Shown: positions 26,036 to 35,803, counted from the first letter of the stretch. The stretch: 64,000 nt of DNA from Enteractinococcus fodinae (GCF_031458395.1 NZ_JAVDYJ010000001.1:310001-374000); one strand, 5' to 3'. Translations and numbers: made by a program. Notes: generated by a model not told the origin, from the letters alone.

Positions 26036-27822
26036 CAGCTCTTCACGCAGCAGAACAGACTGACGGTCACGGCCTCGTACGCCGCACGCGTTTTAGCCCA
26101 TACCAGTACTACTTTGACATAGCGTGCTGGGCGGTAGCCATTATTGCTGCCTACCTGATCTATTATAATTTCTCACTCACACCCTCGCAGGTGGTGCTGG
26201 TCATCGTACTCACACTGGTGGCCAGCACCGCTCAGCTGTTTTTTGGTTGGTTAGCTTTCCTCTATCGCCGCAGGTTCGGCGCGGGCAGTTTTGACGAGAT
26301 TCGCGCCCTGATGAAAACCGCGTTCGCCACCGGGCTAACAATGGTGATCGCTGACCTGATCGCAGGGTATTCCATTGATCATCCGGTGACGATGAGCCTG
26401 CTGATCATCCCCACAGCGTTGGCGATGATGTTTGGAACACGTTATGTACAACGGCTGCGCCAACTGGCACGCGCTGTCCCAGACCGGAAAGCGACCCGCA
26501 CCTTAGTTATCGGTGCCGGTGAAGTCGGTACCAATCTCATCCGACAGATGGTCACCACACCCGGAGCCAAATACTGGCCGGTCGGCATGCTTGATGACGC
26601 ACCGGAAAAATCCCACGTGCAGGTCTATCACGTTAAAGTCCTTGGCACCGTGCGCGAGCTTCCCGAACTCATTGTGCAGGCCGGAGCCAAAGCGGTAGTT
26701 GTGGCAGTCGCCGAACCCTCCAAACCAATGCTTCGCGAAATTCAGGCTATCGCCGACGAATATGACGTCAACGTCAAAGTCATCCCGCCGCTACACGAGC
26801 TGCTCGAACGCGGCATTCATCCCACGGACCTGCGCGATATTTCGACTGATGATCTGCTCGGCCGCGAGCCAGTCGACACCAACGTCGAAGACATCGCAGG
26901 CTACCTGGCCGGTGCCCGAGTGCTCGTCACCGGTGCCGGCGGATCAATCGGTTCGGTGCTTTGCGAACAAATCAGCCGCTTTCATCCGGCAGAGCTGATC
27001 ATGGTGGACCGCTGTGAAACCGGACTCCAAACCGCACAGCTGATGGTCAACGGCAACGGGCTGCTCAGCACCAAAGAAACCGTACTGGCAGATATCCGAG
27101 ATTCGGATGCGGTACGCGAGCTATTCGAGGAACATCGCCCCCAGGTCGTCTTCCATGCCGCAGCACTCAAACACCTACCTATGTTGGAACGCTATCCCGA
27201 AGAGGGTTGGAAAACCAACGTCGTGGGCACATTGAATGTACTAGAAGCCGCTGCAGCAGTTGGCGTTGAACGCTTCGTGAATATCTCGACCGATAAGGCT
27301 GCGAACCCGACCAGCGTACTGGGCTACACCAAACGTGCAGCAGAGCATCTCACCTCCTGGATGGGCCAACAAACCGACGGGCGCTACCTATCGGTCCGAT
27401 TCGGCAACGTGATCGGTAGCCGCGGGTCCATGCTGCCAACCTTCACCCGGTTGATCGAACAAGGCGGCCCGCTGACCATTACCCACCCGGAGGTCACCCG
27501 GTACTTCATGACGATCCCGGAGGCCTGCCAGCTCGTGCTCCAAGCCGGCGGTATCGGCAGCCCGGGCGAAGTGATGATCCTTGATATGGGCCAACCGGTC
27601 AAGATTCTCAACATCGCCAAACGGATGATCGCCATGTCGGGCAAAGACATTGAGATTGTTTACACCGGGCTTCGTGATGGCGAAAAACTTCATGAAGACC
27701 TCACCTCAGATTCCGAAGATGTCAGACCTTCGGCACACCCCAAGATCAGCTGCACAGCAGTGGAACCGCTGTCGATCTCAGAACTGACCTACGTACATGC
27801 TTCGACGAAAGTGCAGAGCTAA
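26032..27822 (+). CDS. PglF/CapD-like UDP-GlcNAc 4,6-dehydratase
   Basis: Protein of 596 residues of the WbpM/PglF/CapD class. Four N-terminal membrane segments (to about 140) are followed by a first Rossmann unit (GAGEVGTN near 161) and the catalytic Rossmann unit (GAGGSIGS near 301). The Thr-Asp-Lys catalytic motif is near 420-422 (STDKAANPTSVLGYTKRAAEH). These enzymes convert UDP-GlcNAc to the UDP-4-keto-6-deoxy sugar, the first step to bacillosamine-type sugars. The next two genes supply aminotransfer and phosphosugar transfer, so the initiating sugar of the polymer is likely a di-N-acetylated 2,4-diamino sugar. First large gene of the operon. Confidence 0.88.
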   Translation: MTALHAAEQTDGHGLVRRTRFSPYQYYFDIACWAVAIIAAYLIYYNFSLTPSQVVLVIVLTLVASTAQLFFGWLAFLYRRRFGAGSFDEIRALMKTAFATGLTMVIADLIAGYSIDHPVTMSLLIIPTALAMMFGTRYVQRLRQLARAVPDRKATRTLVIGAGEVGTNLIRQMVTTPGAKYWPVGMLDDAPEKSHVQVYHVKVLGTVRELPELIVQAGAKAVVVAVAEPSKPMLREIQAIADEYDVNVKVIPPLHELLERGIHPTDLRDISTDDLLGREPVDTNVEDIAGYLAGARVLVTGAGGSIGSVLCEQISRFHPAELIMVDRCETGLQTAQLMVNGNGLLSTKETVLADIRDSDAVRELFEEHRPQVVFHAAALKHLPMLERYPEEGWKTNVVGTLNVLEAAAAVGVERFVNISTDKAANPTSVLGYTKRAAEHLTSWMGQQTDGRYLSVRFGNVIGSRGSMLPTFTRLIEQGGPLTITHPEVTRYFMTIPEACQLVLQAGGIGSPGEVMILDMGQPVKILNIAKRMIAMSGKDIEIVYTGLRDGEKLHEDLTSDSEDVRPSAHPKISCTAVEPLSISELTYVHASTKVQS

Positions 27823-27824
27823 CC

Positions 27825-29018
27825 GTGACCGATATCCAACACATCACTATCACCTCACCTGTCCACGCTCCTGAAGAACCCCTTGAACACATTCATCTTT
27901 CCAGCCCCGATGTGGGACCGTTGGAAGAACAAGCGGTCATGGCAGCACTGAAGTCAGGGTGGATCGCACCGGCGGGCCCGGATCTTAACGCTTTCGAAGC
28001 AGAAGTCGCCCAACGCGTTGGCGTCGACCACGCCGTGGGATTAGCATCCGGCACAGCAGCCCTGCATCTGGGGTTGCTTGCCTTAGGTGTCGGACCGGGG
28101 GATGTGGTCGTGACCACCACGTTGACGTTTGCTGCCACGGCCAATGCCATTGTGTATACCGGCGCCGAACCCTTCTTCATTGACGTTGATCCCACCACGG
28201 GCAATATGGATCCGGAACTGCTCGACATCGCATTGCATGTCTTGGCTCGGGCCAATAAACGAGTGGGCGCGGTGCTTCCCGTAGACCTGTTCGGGAAAGC
28301 CGCCGATTACACGTCGATCGAAGAAATCGCCGCCAAATACGATGTCCCGGTCCTGGCCGATGCAGCCGAAGCAGTCGGCGCGCGTCATGCGGGCAAGAGT
28401 GTTGGCAGCTATGCAGATGCCGCGGTGTTCTCGTTCAACGGGAATAAGATCATGACGACCTCCGGTGGCGGCATGCTGGTAACGAATCGTGCTGACGTCG
28501 CCGAATACGTCCGGTACCTGTCGACCCAAGCGCGCCAGCCGGTCGCTCATTATGAGCACACCGACATCGGTTACAACTACAGGCTCAGCAACCTCCTAGC
28601 AGCACTAGGCCGCGCCCAGCTGGAACGGCTCGATGCCATGATTGCCCGACGGCGCGATATCCGCAATCAGTACCGCCAGTGGAGTGCCACCAAACCCGGC
28701 ATAGAGATCTTAGGCGGCGCAACCGATCAGGAAGATAACTGCTGGCTCACACCACTGGTCTTCGACCAGTCCCAACATCCGGTAGCGGTTGATGTGTTGA
28801 TCCAAACGATGGCACAACACCGCATCGAGGCCCGCAGAATCTGGAAGCCCATGCACCTTCAACCGGTCTTCTCAGATGCCCGTAGTCTACTCACCGGTGC
28901 GGCAGAAGAACTTTTCGCCAACGGTGTCATCTTGCCCAGCGGCTCAAACATGACCGCCCCGCAACTCGAACGGGTCGTCGGCGTGCTTGATGCCTACCTC
29001 GGGGGCTCAGGGTCATGA
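27825..29018 (+). CDS. DegT/DnrJ/EryC1/StrS aminotransferase (PglE-like)
   Basis: Sugar aminotransferase of 397 residues. GLASGTAALHLG binds the PLP phosphate, DAAEAVGA carries the cofactor-contacting Asp, and Lys208 in SFNGNKIMTTSGGG forms the internal aldimine. After a 4,6-dehydratase such enzymes put an amino group on C4 of the keto sugar using glutamate, as PglE does. GTG start two bases after the dehydratase stop; the end overlaps the next gene by four (ATGA). Confidence 0.87.
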   Translation: MTDIQHITITSPVHAPEEPLEHIHLSSPDVGPLEEQAVMAALKSGWIAPAGPDLNAFEAEVAQRVGVDHAVGLASGTAALHLGLLALGVGPGDVVVTTTLTFAATANAIVYTGAEPFFIDVDPTTGNMDPELLDIALHVLARANKRVGAVLPVDLFGKAADYTSIEEIAAKYDVPVLADAAEAVGARHAGKSVGSYADAAVFSFNGNKIMTTSGGGMLVTNRADVAEYVRYLSTQARQPVAHYEHTDIGYNYRLSNLLAALGRAQLERLDAMIARRRDIRNQYRQWSATKPGIEILGGATDQEDNCWLTPLVFDQSQHPVAVDVLIQTMAQHRIEARRIWKPMHLQPVFSDARSLLTGAAEELFANGVILPSGSNMTAPQLERVVGVLDAYLGGSGS

Positions 29019-30052
29019 CCAAACGAGCCATAGATATTCTCGGAGCCAGCCTGGGTCTGATCGTCCTCGCTCCCGTGATGATCGTGCTAGCGATCCTGAT
29101 TCGTGTCAAACTCGGAGCCCCGGTGCTCTTTACCCAACTTCGACCCGGCAAAGATGGCGAACTGTTCACCATGTGGAAATTCCGGTCGATGCTGGAAGAA
29201 GACCCGGCCAAGGGGCTGCTTACCGACGACCAACGTATGACCAGCTTTGGTCGGCGGCTGCGAGCCACCAGCCTGGACGAACTCCCCACCCTGATCAACG
29301 TGCTCAAAGGCGACATGAGCCTGGTCGGTCCTCGACCGCTCAATGTCGAATACCTGCCACTGTACTCACCGGAGCAAGCACGTCGACACAACGTGCGCCC
29401 CGGCATCACCGGGCTGGCCCAAGTCACCGGTCGCAACGCCCTGTCGTGGGAAGCACGCTTCGACCTCGACGTGCACTACGTAGACCACCACAATGTGTGG
29501 CTGGATCTCAAAATCCTGGCCCAGACCGTCACTCGGGTCTTCGCCAAAACGGATGTCGAAGGCGAACAGATCTCGACGATGACCATGTTTGTCGGTGAAC
29601 CACCCTGCGATGGACTCACCGAAGCGCCACTGGATGACCGCTGGCAAGATCTCTGGGCATCGTGGCAGCGCAGCCCAGCTGCCCAGAAAATCGGTGACTT
29701 CGACGGTTTGGACGCCCGCACCACGCGTCACTGGGTCTACCTCGACGACCGGGCGATCCCCGTGGGCATCGCCGGGCTGTCTGGCTTAGGCGGCCCGCAA
29801 CTCCACGCCAGCATCGTGCTGGGACCACACCATCACACGACCATGGCGCTGGAAGCACTGTTGAACCGCTTGCTGTATCACGGCAAATCCTACGACGCCC
29901 ACCGCATCTTCCTGCGGTTATCCGATACCAGCCGAGAATTCTTCGAGATCGTTCAACTGCTCGGTTTCGTTCCACTTGACCAACCCCACCAGGGGACTGA
30001 CACCGATGAAGGCGAAGTGCTTGTGGCCTTCGCAGCACAGACAGGAACATGA
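29015..30052 (+). CDS. PglC-like phosphoglycosyl transferase fused to a GNAT-like domain
   Basis: Protein of 345 residues. Residues 1-185 are a complete small (monotopic) phosphoglycosyl transferase: reentrant N-terminal helix (DILGASLGLIVLAP), KFRSM, catalytic Asp88-Glu89 (SLDELP), GDMSLVGPRPL and RPGITGLAQVTGR. It would load a phospho-sugar on undecaprenyl phosphate. PglC ends near residue 200, but this protein has about 150 more residues. They hold a basic-aromatic strand (HWVYLDDRAIPVGIAGL) and an ASIVLGP...ALEALLNRLL...RIFLRLSDTSREFFEIVQLLGFVP pattern that fits an acetyltransferase (GNAT) fold. It may replace the missing PglD acetyltransferase. The first domain is certain; the second is inferred. 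Confidence 0.85.
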   Translation: MTKRAIDILGASLGLIVLAPVMIVLAILIRVKLGAPVLFTQLRPGKDGELFTMWKFRSMLEEDPAKGLLTDDQRMTSFGRRLRATSLDELPTLINVLKGDMSLVGPRPLNVEYLPLYSPEQARRHNVRPGITGLAQVTGRNALSWEARFDLDVHYVDHHNVWLDLKILAQTVTRVFAKTDVEGEQISTMTMFVGEPPCDGLTEAPLDDRWQDLWASWQRSPAAQKIGDFDGLDARTTRHWVYLDDRAIPVGIAGLSGLGGPQLHASIVLGPHHHTTMALEALLNRLLYHGKSYDAHRIFLRLSDTSREFFEIVQLLGFVPLDQPHQGTDTDEGEVLVAFAAQTGT

Positions 30053-30053
30053 G

Positions 30054-31133
30054 ATGCGCATCATTATCAGTTCGGCAGGACGCCGCGTCTATCTCGTCCA
30101 GTGGTTCCAAGAAGCACTGTATGAAGCCGGCATCGACGGCGACGTGATTGTCCTGGACTTTGACCCCAACGCTGCCACAGCCGCTGCGGCAGACGATTAC
30201 CGCCCGGTGCCAGCCTTCACCTGCCCAGAATACGCTGACGCGCTGCTCGACATTATCGACGAGCTTCAACCGGATCTGTTCATCTCGCTCAACGATCATG
30301 AGCTCACCGCCTTATCCGAAGGTCTGGCAGGCCAACTACGGGCACGCGGTGTCGTCACACCGGTACTTGATCAAGCATCACACCGAGCGGTGGCTGACAA
30401 GCTCGTCATGAGCCAGGTCTTACAACGGGCCGGTATCTCCACACCGACTACCGTGCTGATGTCTGACGTGATGGCGGTACACCAGCTACTCAACAAGCAC
30501 AGCCACGTCATCGTCAAAGACCGGTGGGGAAGTGGCTCTTCCGGGTTGCGACGCTTCACCGCAGATCAGGCTTGCCGCTGGGTCGAAGAACGCTACCTCA
30601 ACGCGACCGACGCCGAAGCACTGGGTTTTGATGAGATCATCTTCCAACCCGATGTTGGTGGTGAGGAATACGGCCTCGATGTGATCACCGCGGTCCGCGG
30701 GGGACCGGTCGAAGGAATCCTGGCCCGCAGGAAACTGGGCATGCGCCACGGCGAAACCTCCAGTGCCATGACAGTGCCAAACGCCCCGTTTATCGGACTG
30801 GCCGCCGCACTGAACGCCACCCTGGGGATCCGCGGCAGCGTTGATGTGGACGTGCTGCTCACCGCCGACGGCACTCCGTACGTCCTCGACGTCAATCCCC
30901 GGTTCGGTGGCGGCTACCCCTTTGTCCACGTTGCCGGGGCAGATCTGCCCCACTTCTACCTGGCCTCCACCCTAGGCTTTGCCCCCAGACCAGACTGGGA
31001 CAACTACCGCATTGGCTACATCGGCGCCAAACACGAAGGCATCATCGGTTTCGACACCCCAGACCAGACCCCCATCCCACAACCGGCTGAACACCGCAGC
31101 CGGATAACCATCCAGAAACGCGTAGGAATCTGA
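30054..31133 (+). CDS. ATP-grasp ligase, CarB/PylC-like (paralogue 1)
   Basis: ATP-grasp enzyme of 359 residues from ATG 30054, directly after the transferase stop. An N-terminal pre-ATP-grasp Rossmann unit (ISSAGRRVYLVQWF) is followed by the ATP-grasp nucleotide loop (VIVKDRWGSGSSGL near 150) and the metal-binding segment DVNPRFGGGYPF near 285. Such proteins join a carboxylate to an amine or thiol using ATP through an acyl phosphate. It is clearly paralogous to the ATP-grasp gene at 40074-41114. Each copy is paired with a PLP decarboxylase, so the two activities probably act on one compound. A likely product is an amino-acid-derived amide attached to sugar or lipid carrier, but this is inference. 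Confidence 0.82.
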   Translation: MRIIISSAGRRVYLVQWFQEALYEAGIDGDVIVLDFDPNAATAAAADDYRPVPAFTCPEYADALLDIIDELQPDLFISLNDHELTALSEGLAGQLRARGVVTPVLDQASHRAVADKLVMSQVLQRAGISTPTTVLMSDVMAVHQLLNKHSHVIVKDRWGSGSSGLRRFTADQACRWVEERYLNATDAEALGFDEIIFQPDVGGEEYGLDVITAVRGGPVEGILARRKLGMRHGETSSAMTVPNAPFIGLAAALNATLGIRGSVDVDVLLTADGTPYVLDVNPRFGGGYPFVHVAGADLPHFYLASTLGFAPRPDWDNYRIGYIGAKHEGIIGFDTPDQTPIPQPAEHRSRITIQKRVGI

Positions 31134-32596
31134 TGTTTGAACTCACCAATGCCAGCCAGTCCCACCGAGGAACCGGCCGACGAGACAACTACCCCATGGA
31201 GCTGCGCACCTACTGGCGCATGCTGTCCAAAAACTGGTGGATCGTAGTGGCCGGTGCCCTGGTCGGGCTGCTGCTGGGCCTGGGCGCCTCCGCCATGATG
31301 ACCCCACGGTACGAATCCACCGCCACGCTGTACGTTTCAGTCCGTGGCGTCGGCGCCGGCGACTCTGGAGACCTTTTCCAGGGCGCAAGCTTCGCCCAGA
31401 CGGTGGTCACCAGTTACGTTGACATCGCAACGACAGCCATCGTGCTCGACGGGGTGGCTGAAGAAATGGACGGCGAAGTCGCTCGTGACGAGATGCGCCG
31501 ACTGCTCAGCGTGCAATCTCCTGAGGGATCCTCGCTGCTGAACATCACCGGTGAACACTCCGATCCCGAAACGGCGGCCGCGCTGGTCAACACCACCGGA
31601 GAAACCCTCGTTGATGTGGTGGAGAACGAAATTGAAGTCGGCGCTGAAGGCGGCAGCTCTCCGGTGCAGGTCCGACTCATTGACCCAGGCATTGTGCCGG
31701 CAGAAAGCGTCAGCCCGAATTTCGCGCTCAATAGTGCGCTAGGCCTATTAGTCGGGCTGGCTTTAGGTATCGCACTGGCGATCCTCCGCGGCTCACTGGA
31801 TACCCGCATCCACTCGATTGCAGACGTCGAAGAAATCACCAACGTCCCGGTTGTTGGACGAATCGCGCTTGACGACAGCATCGCGCATCGCCCCTTGGTG
31901 GTGCATGACGATCCACGCAGTCCACGCGCCGAAGCTTTCCGTACGACCAGAACCAACCTGCAGTTCTTCGCGGCCAACGACGATGCACGTGTCTTTGTGG
32001 TCTCAAGCGCCACCCCGGGTGAAGGGAAAACCCACGTGGTGGCGAACTTGGCAGTGGTCCTGGCTGAATCGGGGGCACGCGTCGCCCTGGTCGAAGCGGA
32101 CTTACGCAGACCACGCCTCGCCCACGTCATGGGAATCGAAGGCGCCGTCGGACTCAGCGATGTCCTCATCGATCGAGCATCTTTGGAAGATGTCACCCAA
32201 CAGTGGGGCACCGACAACCTCACCGTGGTACCTGCCGGACAAATCCCACCGAACCCGTCTGAATTACTCGGCTCGCCCATGATGCGTGAAGTCATCAACA
32301 CGCTCCGGGAGACGGCAGACTATGTTCTCATCGATGCCCCACCGGTGCTACCCGTCACGGACGCGGCGATCCTTTCGACCTATGCCTCGGGCAGCTTGAT
32401 CGTCAGCTCCGTTGGCCAAACCCGACAGCAAAACCTCGAACAAGCCATCGAATCCTTGGAGAACGTGGGCGGGAAAGTCTTAGGGCTGATCGTCAATCGG
32501 GTGCCGATGCGCGGCTCCGCAAATTCTGGGTTCATTACCTATAAATACGTCGACAAATCCGAAACCGCGAAATCGAAAGCATCGAGGGTGGCATGA
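31133..32596 (+). CDS. Wzz/bacterial tyrosine kinase fusion (chain-length control)
   Basis: Protein of 487 residues. A Wzz-type domain with two membrane helices (about 35-55 and 203-220) flanks an extracytoplasmic part. A cytoplasmic BY-kinase domain follows with Walker A TPGEGKTH at 294-301, Walker A' ALVEADLRRPRL near 318 and Walker B LIDAPP near 396. The C-terminal tail has only two tyrosines (Tyr470, Tyr472) rather than a cluster. This fused form controls chain length and export of Wzy-dependent polysaccharide through cycles of phosphorylation, reversed by the phosphatase encoded next. TAGGAATCTG before the ATG supports the start, which overlaps the ligase stop. Confidence 0.88.
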   Translation: MFELTNASQSHRGTGRRDNYPMELRTYWRMLSKNWWIVVAGALVGLLLGLGASAMMTPRYESTATLYVSVRGVGAGDSGDLFQGASFAQTVVTSYVDIATTAIVLDGVAEEMDGEVARDEMRRLLSVQSPEGSSLLNITGEHSDPETAAALVNTTGETLVDVVENEIEVGAEGGSSPVQVRLIDPGIVPAESVSPNFALNSALGLLVGLALGIALAILRGSLDTRIHSIADVEEITNVPVVGRIALDDSIAHRPLVVHDDPRSPRAEAFRTTRTNLQFFAANDDARVFVVSSATPGEGKTHVVANLAVVLAESGARVALVEADLRRPRLAHVMGIEGAVGLSDVLIDRASLEDVTQQWGTDNLTVVPAGQIPPNPSELLGSPMMREVINTLRETADYVLIDAPPVLPVTDAAILSTYASGSLIVSSVGQTRQQNLEQAIESLENVGGKVLGLIVNRVPMRGSANSGFITYKYVDKSETAKSKASRVA

Positions 32597-33228
32597 CAAT
32601 TCGCATCTTGACCATTTGTACCGGAAATATCTGCCGCTCCCCATTTGCGGCGAGACTCTTAGCCACGAAACTGGACCGGAAGCAGTTCAGAACCGCTAGT
32701 GCCGGAACGTCAGCCATGCTCGGCGATCCGATGCAAGAAACCATGCAACAGCTCGCCAAGAAACTCGGAGTACAAGGAACCGAGAAGCACCGGGCACATT
32801 CGGTGACATCCGGCGTCGTGGCGCAAGCAGACTTGATCCTGGGAATGGAGCGTGAACACCGCAGCGAAGCGGCAAGATTCCACCCCAGTGCCGCACGTCG
32901 GTCCTTCACCTTGTTGGAATTCGCGCACATCGTCTCCTACATCAATGATGGACAACTCCAAACGTTATTGCTGCAAAGCGGAGACACCCCGACCGCTGCG
33001 ATTGAAGCGGTGGTTCGGATGCGCGGGGTTGTGCCTCGACTGAACCCTGATCGGCTGTATGACCTTCAAGATCCATATGGCCGTTCTCGGCAGGTATATG
33101 CCCGTTCAGCACAACAGATCGAACAGGCAGTCGACCGTATTGCCAGATTCTTTGAACATGCCGCAGAACTGAGCGCGGCTTTGAAAAACGGCTATCCAGC
33201 AATCGTCACGATGAACGACAGAAAGTAA
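32593..33228 (+). CDS. low-molecular-weight protein tyrosine phosphatase
   Basis: The phosphatase signature CTGNICRS puts the catalytic Cys9 and Arg15 at the very N-terminus. The general-acid Asp is in DLQDPYGRS near residue 157. At 211 residues it is about 50 longer than typical Wzb/Etp enzymes, with the extra stretch between residues 90 and 145. It should dephosphorylate the BY-kinase encoded just upstream and so allow polymer assembly to continue. Start overlaps the kinase stop by four bases (ATGA). Confidence 0.88.
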   Translation: MTIRILTICTGNICRSPFAARLLATKLDRKQFRTASAGTSAMLGDPMQETMQQLAKKLGVQGTEKHRAHSVTSGVVAQADLILGMEREHRSEAARFHPSAARRSFTLLEFAHIVSYINDGQLQTLLLQSGDTPTAAIEAVVRMRGVVPRLNPDRLYDLQDPYGRSRQVYARSAQQIEQAVDRIARFFEHAAELSAALKNGYPAIVTMNDRK

Positions 33229-33233
33229 CCACC

Positions 33234-34514
33234 ATGCAACCCACGCAGCGCGGATCACAGCAGCAGATGCCACCCACACCGGCTCTGGTCTTTGATGTGC
33301 CGAAACTCGATACTTTCCTGACCCGCTTCGAACAGGCGCTGGCGGAGCACTGGCCACACTCCGTGCTGTCCTACTCCTTCAAAACCAATTCGCTGCCGTG
33401 GTTATTGTCCTATATGAGACAACGCGGTATCTGGGCTGAAGTGGTATCTGACACCGAATACGAACTCGCGCTCGCGTTGGGTTACACCCCGGACCGCATC
33501 ATCTTCAACGGGCCTATCAAAGGCCGCGACCGGCTCTGGGCTGCCATGCTTCAGGGCACTGTGGTCAATCTCGATGCAAAACGCGAAGTCGAATGGGCCG
33601 CAGCATTGGCCCGTCAACAACCCGAAACCCCACTAGCGGTCGGGTTGCGCGTCAACTGGGACGTCAATGAATACTGCCCCGGTGAAAGCACCAGTGACGG
33701 GGCAGATAGCCGCTTCGGGTTCAGTCCCGCCAGCGGTGAACTTGACGCGGCGATATCCACCCTGCGTGATGCAGGAATACAGATCGCCGGGCTGCACATG
33801 CACCGCAACTCGTTGACCCAAAGCGTTGATGTATTCCGAGCGGCCGCAACGGTAGCCAGAGACCTTATTAGCTCGCGCGGACTGGAGCTGGACTGGGTGG
33901 ATATCGGAGGCGGCTTTTTCGGCGCCGAGCAGGGCCACCCGACCTTCGCCGATTATGTCTTGGCCATCCGCGAGGTACTTGAAGAGGTCATTGATCCAGC
34001 TCGCACCCGGCTTGTTGTTGAGCCAGGAGCCTCCCTGGTGGCGGTACCCCTGGAATTCCACGCCAGTGTCCTCGATGTCAAACAAGTCAAAGACCATACC
34101 TTTGTGGTCACCGATGCCAGCCGTACGAATATCGACCCGCTGTTTCGTCGCAAACGCCCATTCCAATACGACCTCGAGACCAACGCCACCCACACCCGGC
34201 CGTTACAGACCATTGGTGGGTACACCTGCATGGAGGACGACCGGCTCATGGATATCGAAGATGAGCCCGCCCTAGAAATCGGCGACCGGATCGTCTTCTA
34301 CAAGGTCGGCGGGTACACGATGTGCTACCAATCAAAATTTTTCATCGAGTTTCCGCCAGCCGTCTACATCCGCACCCATGAGGAAGAGCTCATATTAGTG
34401 CGCGAAAAGCCATCAGTCTCCGAATACTTACAAGGCCAGCAATGGATACCAGCCGGTGACCACATCAACGCTGCTGCGAATGGGAAGTCCCAATGGTTAG
34501 CACCTCACCTGTAA
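33234..34514 (+). CDS. fold-III PLP decarboxylase, ornithine/diaminopimelate type (paralogue 1)
   Basis: Protein of 426 residues with the alanine-racemase-like barrel plus C-terminal beta domain. PLP-binding Lys50 lies in YSFKTNSLPW, then His188/His190 in GLHMHRNS, the Gly triad 225-227 in DIGGGFF, and Cys332 in GGYTCMEDD, matching the catalytic Cys of ornithine decarboxylase. The usual Glu-Pro-Gly-Arg is Glu-Pro-Gly-Ala (263-266), a change also known in carboxynorspermidine decarboxylases. Substrate should be a basic or D-centred amino acid. It is the paralogue of 41483-42775 and lies in the operon as does the matching ATP-grasp ligase. It probably makes an amine used by the ligase. Confidence 0.83.
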   Translation: MQPTQRGSQQQMPPTPALVFDVPKLDTFLTRFEQALAEHWPHSVLSYSFKTNSLPWLLSYMRQRGIWAEVVSDTEYELALALGYTPDRIIFNGPIKGRDRLWAAMLQGTVVNLDAKREVEWAAALARQQPETPLAVGLRVNWDVNEYCPGESTSDGADSRFGFSPASGELDAAISTLRDAGIQIAGLHMHRNSLTQSVDVFRAAATVARDLISSRGLELDWVDIGGGFFGAEQGHPTFADYVLAIREVLEEVIDPARTRLVVEPGASLVAVPLEFHASVLDVKQVKDHTFVVTDASRTNIDPLFRRKRPFQYDLETNATHTRPLQTIGGYTCMEDDRLMDIEDEPALEIGDRIVFYKVGGYTMCYQSKFFIEFPPAVYIRTHEEELILVREKPSVSEYLQGQQWIPAGDHINAAANGKSQWLAPHL

Positions 34515-35803
34515 CGCAGCATCATCCAGCGCTTCAGCGTGCGCCGGTGCTCTTATTCTTCCTGGGCATCACGCTGAACCAAACCAGCGTCCTGTTCGAC
34601 ATCAACTTATCGATCGCGGACTTCTTTGCGCTGCTCCTGCTGGTGCTAACACTCCTCACGGCCCGGCTGTTGGTGCCCTTCGGCCCGACCATTTATTTTC
34701 TGGCCTTATCCATCCTGGTTCTTATCATGGGTGGTTTTGTCGTCCCCAACGTCATCAGCCTGGACCAAAGCTACCTTGATGTGTTGACCGATTACCTCAA
34801 GTTGGCGACCTCTTTCGCATACTTCCTCTTAGGCTTCAACATTGTTCGTGCGGGGCAAGCCAGAGTCGTGCTGCGTGCCTTTGCCTTCATGGCGGTCGTG
34901 ATCGGTGGTATCGGTGCGCTGCAAACTGCTATCCCTGCGCTGCCCCGGTTAGATTTCATGTTCTACTATGAAATCCGCTTCACCGGCCTGATGAGTGATC
35001 CGAATTATTTCGCGGTGATTCAACTAGTCGCTATGGCGGTCCTATGGCACGACCAAGACATCAGCCGGAGGATCCGCTACCCCTCGCTCATCATCCTGGC
35101 AGCCTCCGTGCTTGCTTCGGGCTCTAAGACCGGCATGCTAGCACTGCTGATCTTCTTAGTGTGGCGTGGTTTGCCCACGGTGTTCTCATTTTCCAACCGC
35201 AGCCGATATATCTCGCCCTATCGGGCCGTGTTGATCGGGTTGGTCGTGTGTGCACCGGTCCTGCTGCTGATTGTGATGCTGGACTACTCCATGCGCATGA
35301 GCCTGGCGTCAGGTCTTGACCAGGTACCAGCATTGAGTCGGCTCACTCCGCTATTGCTGGATTTCGAAGCCGGGGTCGAAGGCGATGGTTCCGGACGAGA
35401 CTCAGCCTGGTTCAATGCGATCCAGATCATCGGGCTGTTTCCCCTGTTCGGTGTTGGCATGGGCACCTATCTGGAGGTAGCCACCGAGTTTACTGATGTG
35501 CCTGTGCTCGCCCACAACACCTTCTTACAAATCGCCGCCGAATGGGGACTGATCTTCACGGCAATTTTCCTCGTGTGGGTCATCATCTTATTCCTGCGAC
35601 GCCCACCACTGGGCGCCAATCTAGCGCTGTGGCACTCGACCCGAGATGCGCTGCTGGTGTTGATGATCGGCTCCGCAGGCATCTCGCTGCAAAACTCCCG
35701 GCTGCTCTGGTTCATCATCGGCATGCTGCTGGCCGTTCATGTGGTCACAAAAACACGACAGTCTATTCAGCAGCGGTCACTCCACCAAGAGGTACAGCAA
35801 TGA
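34493..35803 (+). CDS. O-antigen polymerase/ligase-like membrane protein (Wzy)
   Basis: Protein of 436 residues with about eleven hydrophobic segments. The larger loop between the late helices contains RDSAWFNAIQIIG and HNTFLQIAAEWG, the pattern seen in the Wzy_C/O-antigen ligase family. It should polymerise lipid-linked repeat units on the outer face of the membrane. The start ATG 34493 overlaps the end of the decarboxylase by 22 bases and has GGGAAG upstream. The stop overlaps the GT4 start (ATGA). Confidence 0.82.
   Translation: MVSTSPVTQHHPALQRAPVLLFFLGITLNQTSVLFDINLSIADFFALLLLVLTLLTARLLVPFGPTIYFLALSILVLIMGGFVVPNVISLDQSYLDVLTDYLKLATSFAYFLLGFNIVRAGQARVVLRAFAFMAVVIGGIGALQTAIPALPRLDFMFYYEIRFTGLMSDPNYFAVIQLVAMAVLWHDQDISRRIRYPSLIILAASVLASGSKTGMLALLIFLVWRGLPTVFSFSNRSRYISPYRAVLIGLVVCAPVLLLIVMLDYSMRMSLASGLDQVPALSRLTPLLLDFEAGVEGDGSGRDSAWFNAIQIIGLFPLFGVGMGTYLEVATEFTDVPVLAHNTFLQIAAEWGLIFTAIFLVWVIILFLRRPPLGANLALWHSTRDALLVLMIGSAGISLQNSRLLWFIIGMLLAVHVVTKTRQSIQQRSLHQEVQQ

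Noticed and set aside
31414-32301. Open frame of 295 codons on the minus strand
   Set aside because: Antisense to the Wzz/BY-kinase gene; Ser/Thr/Arg-rich translation without motifs.
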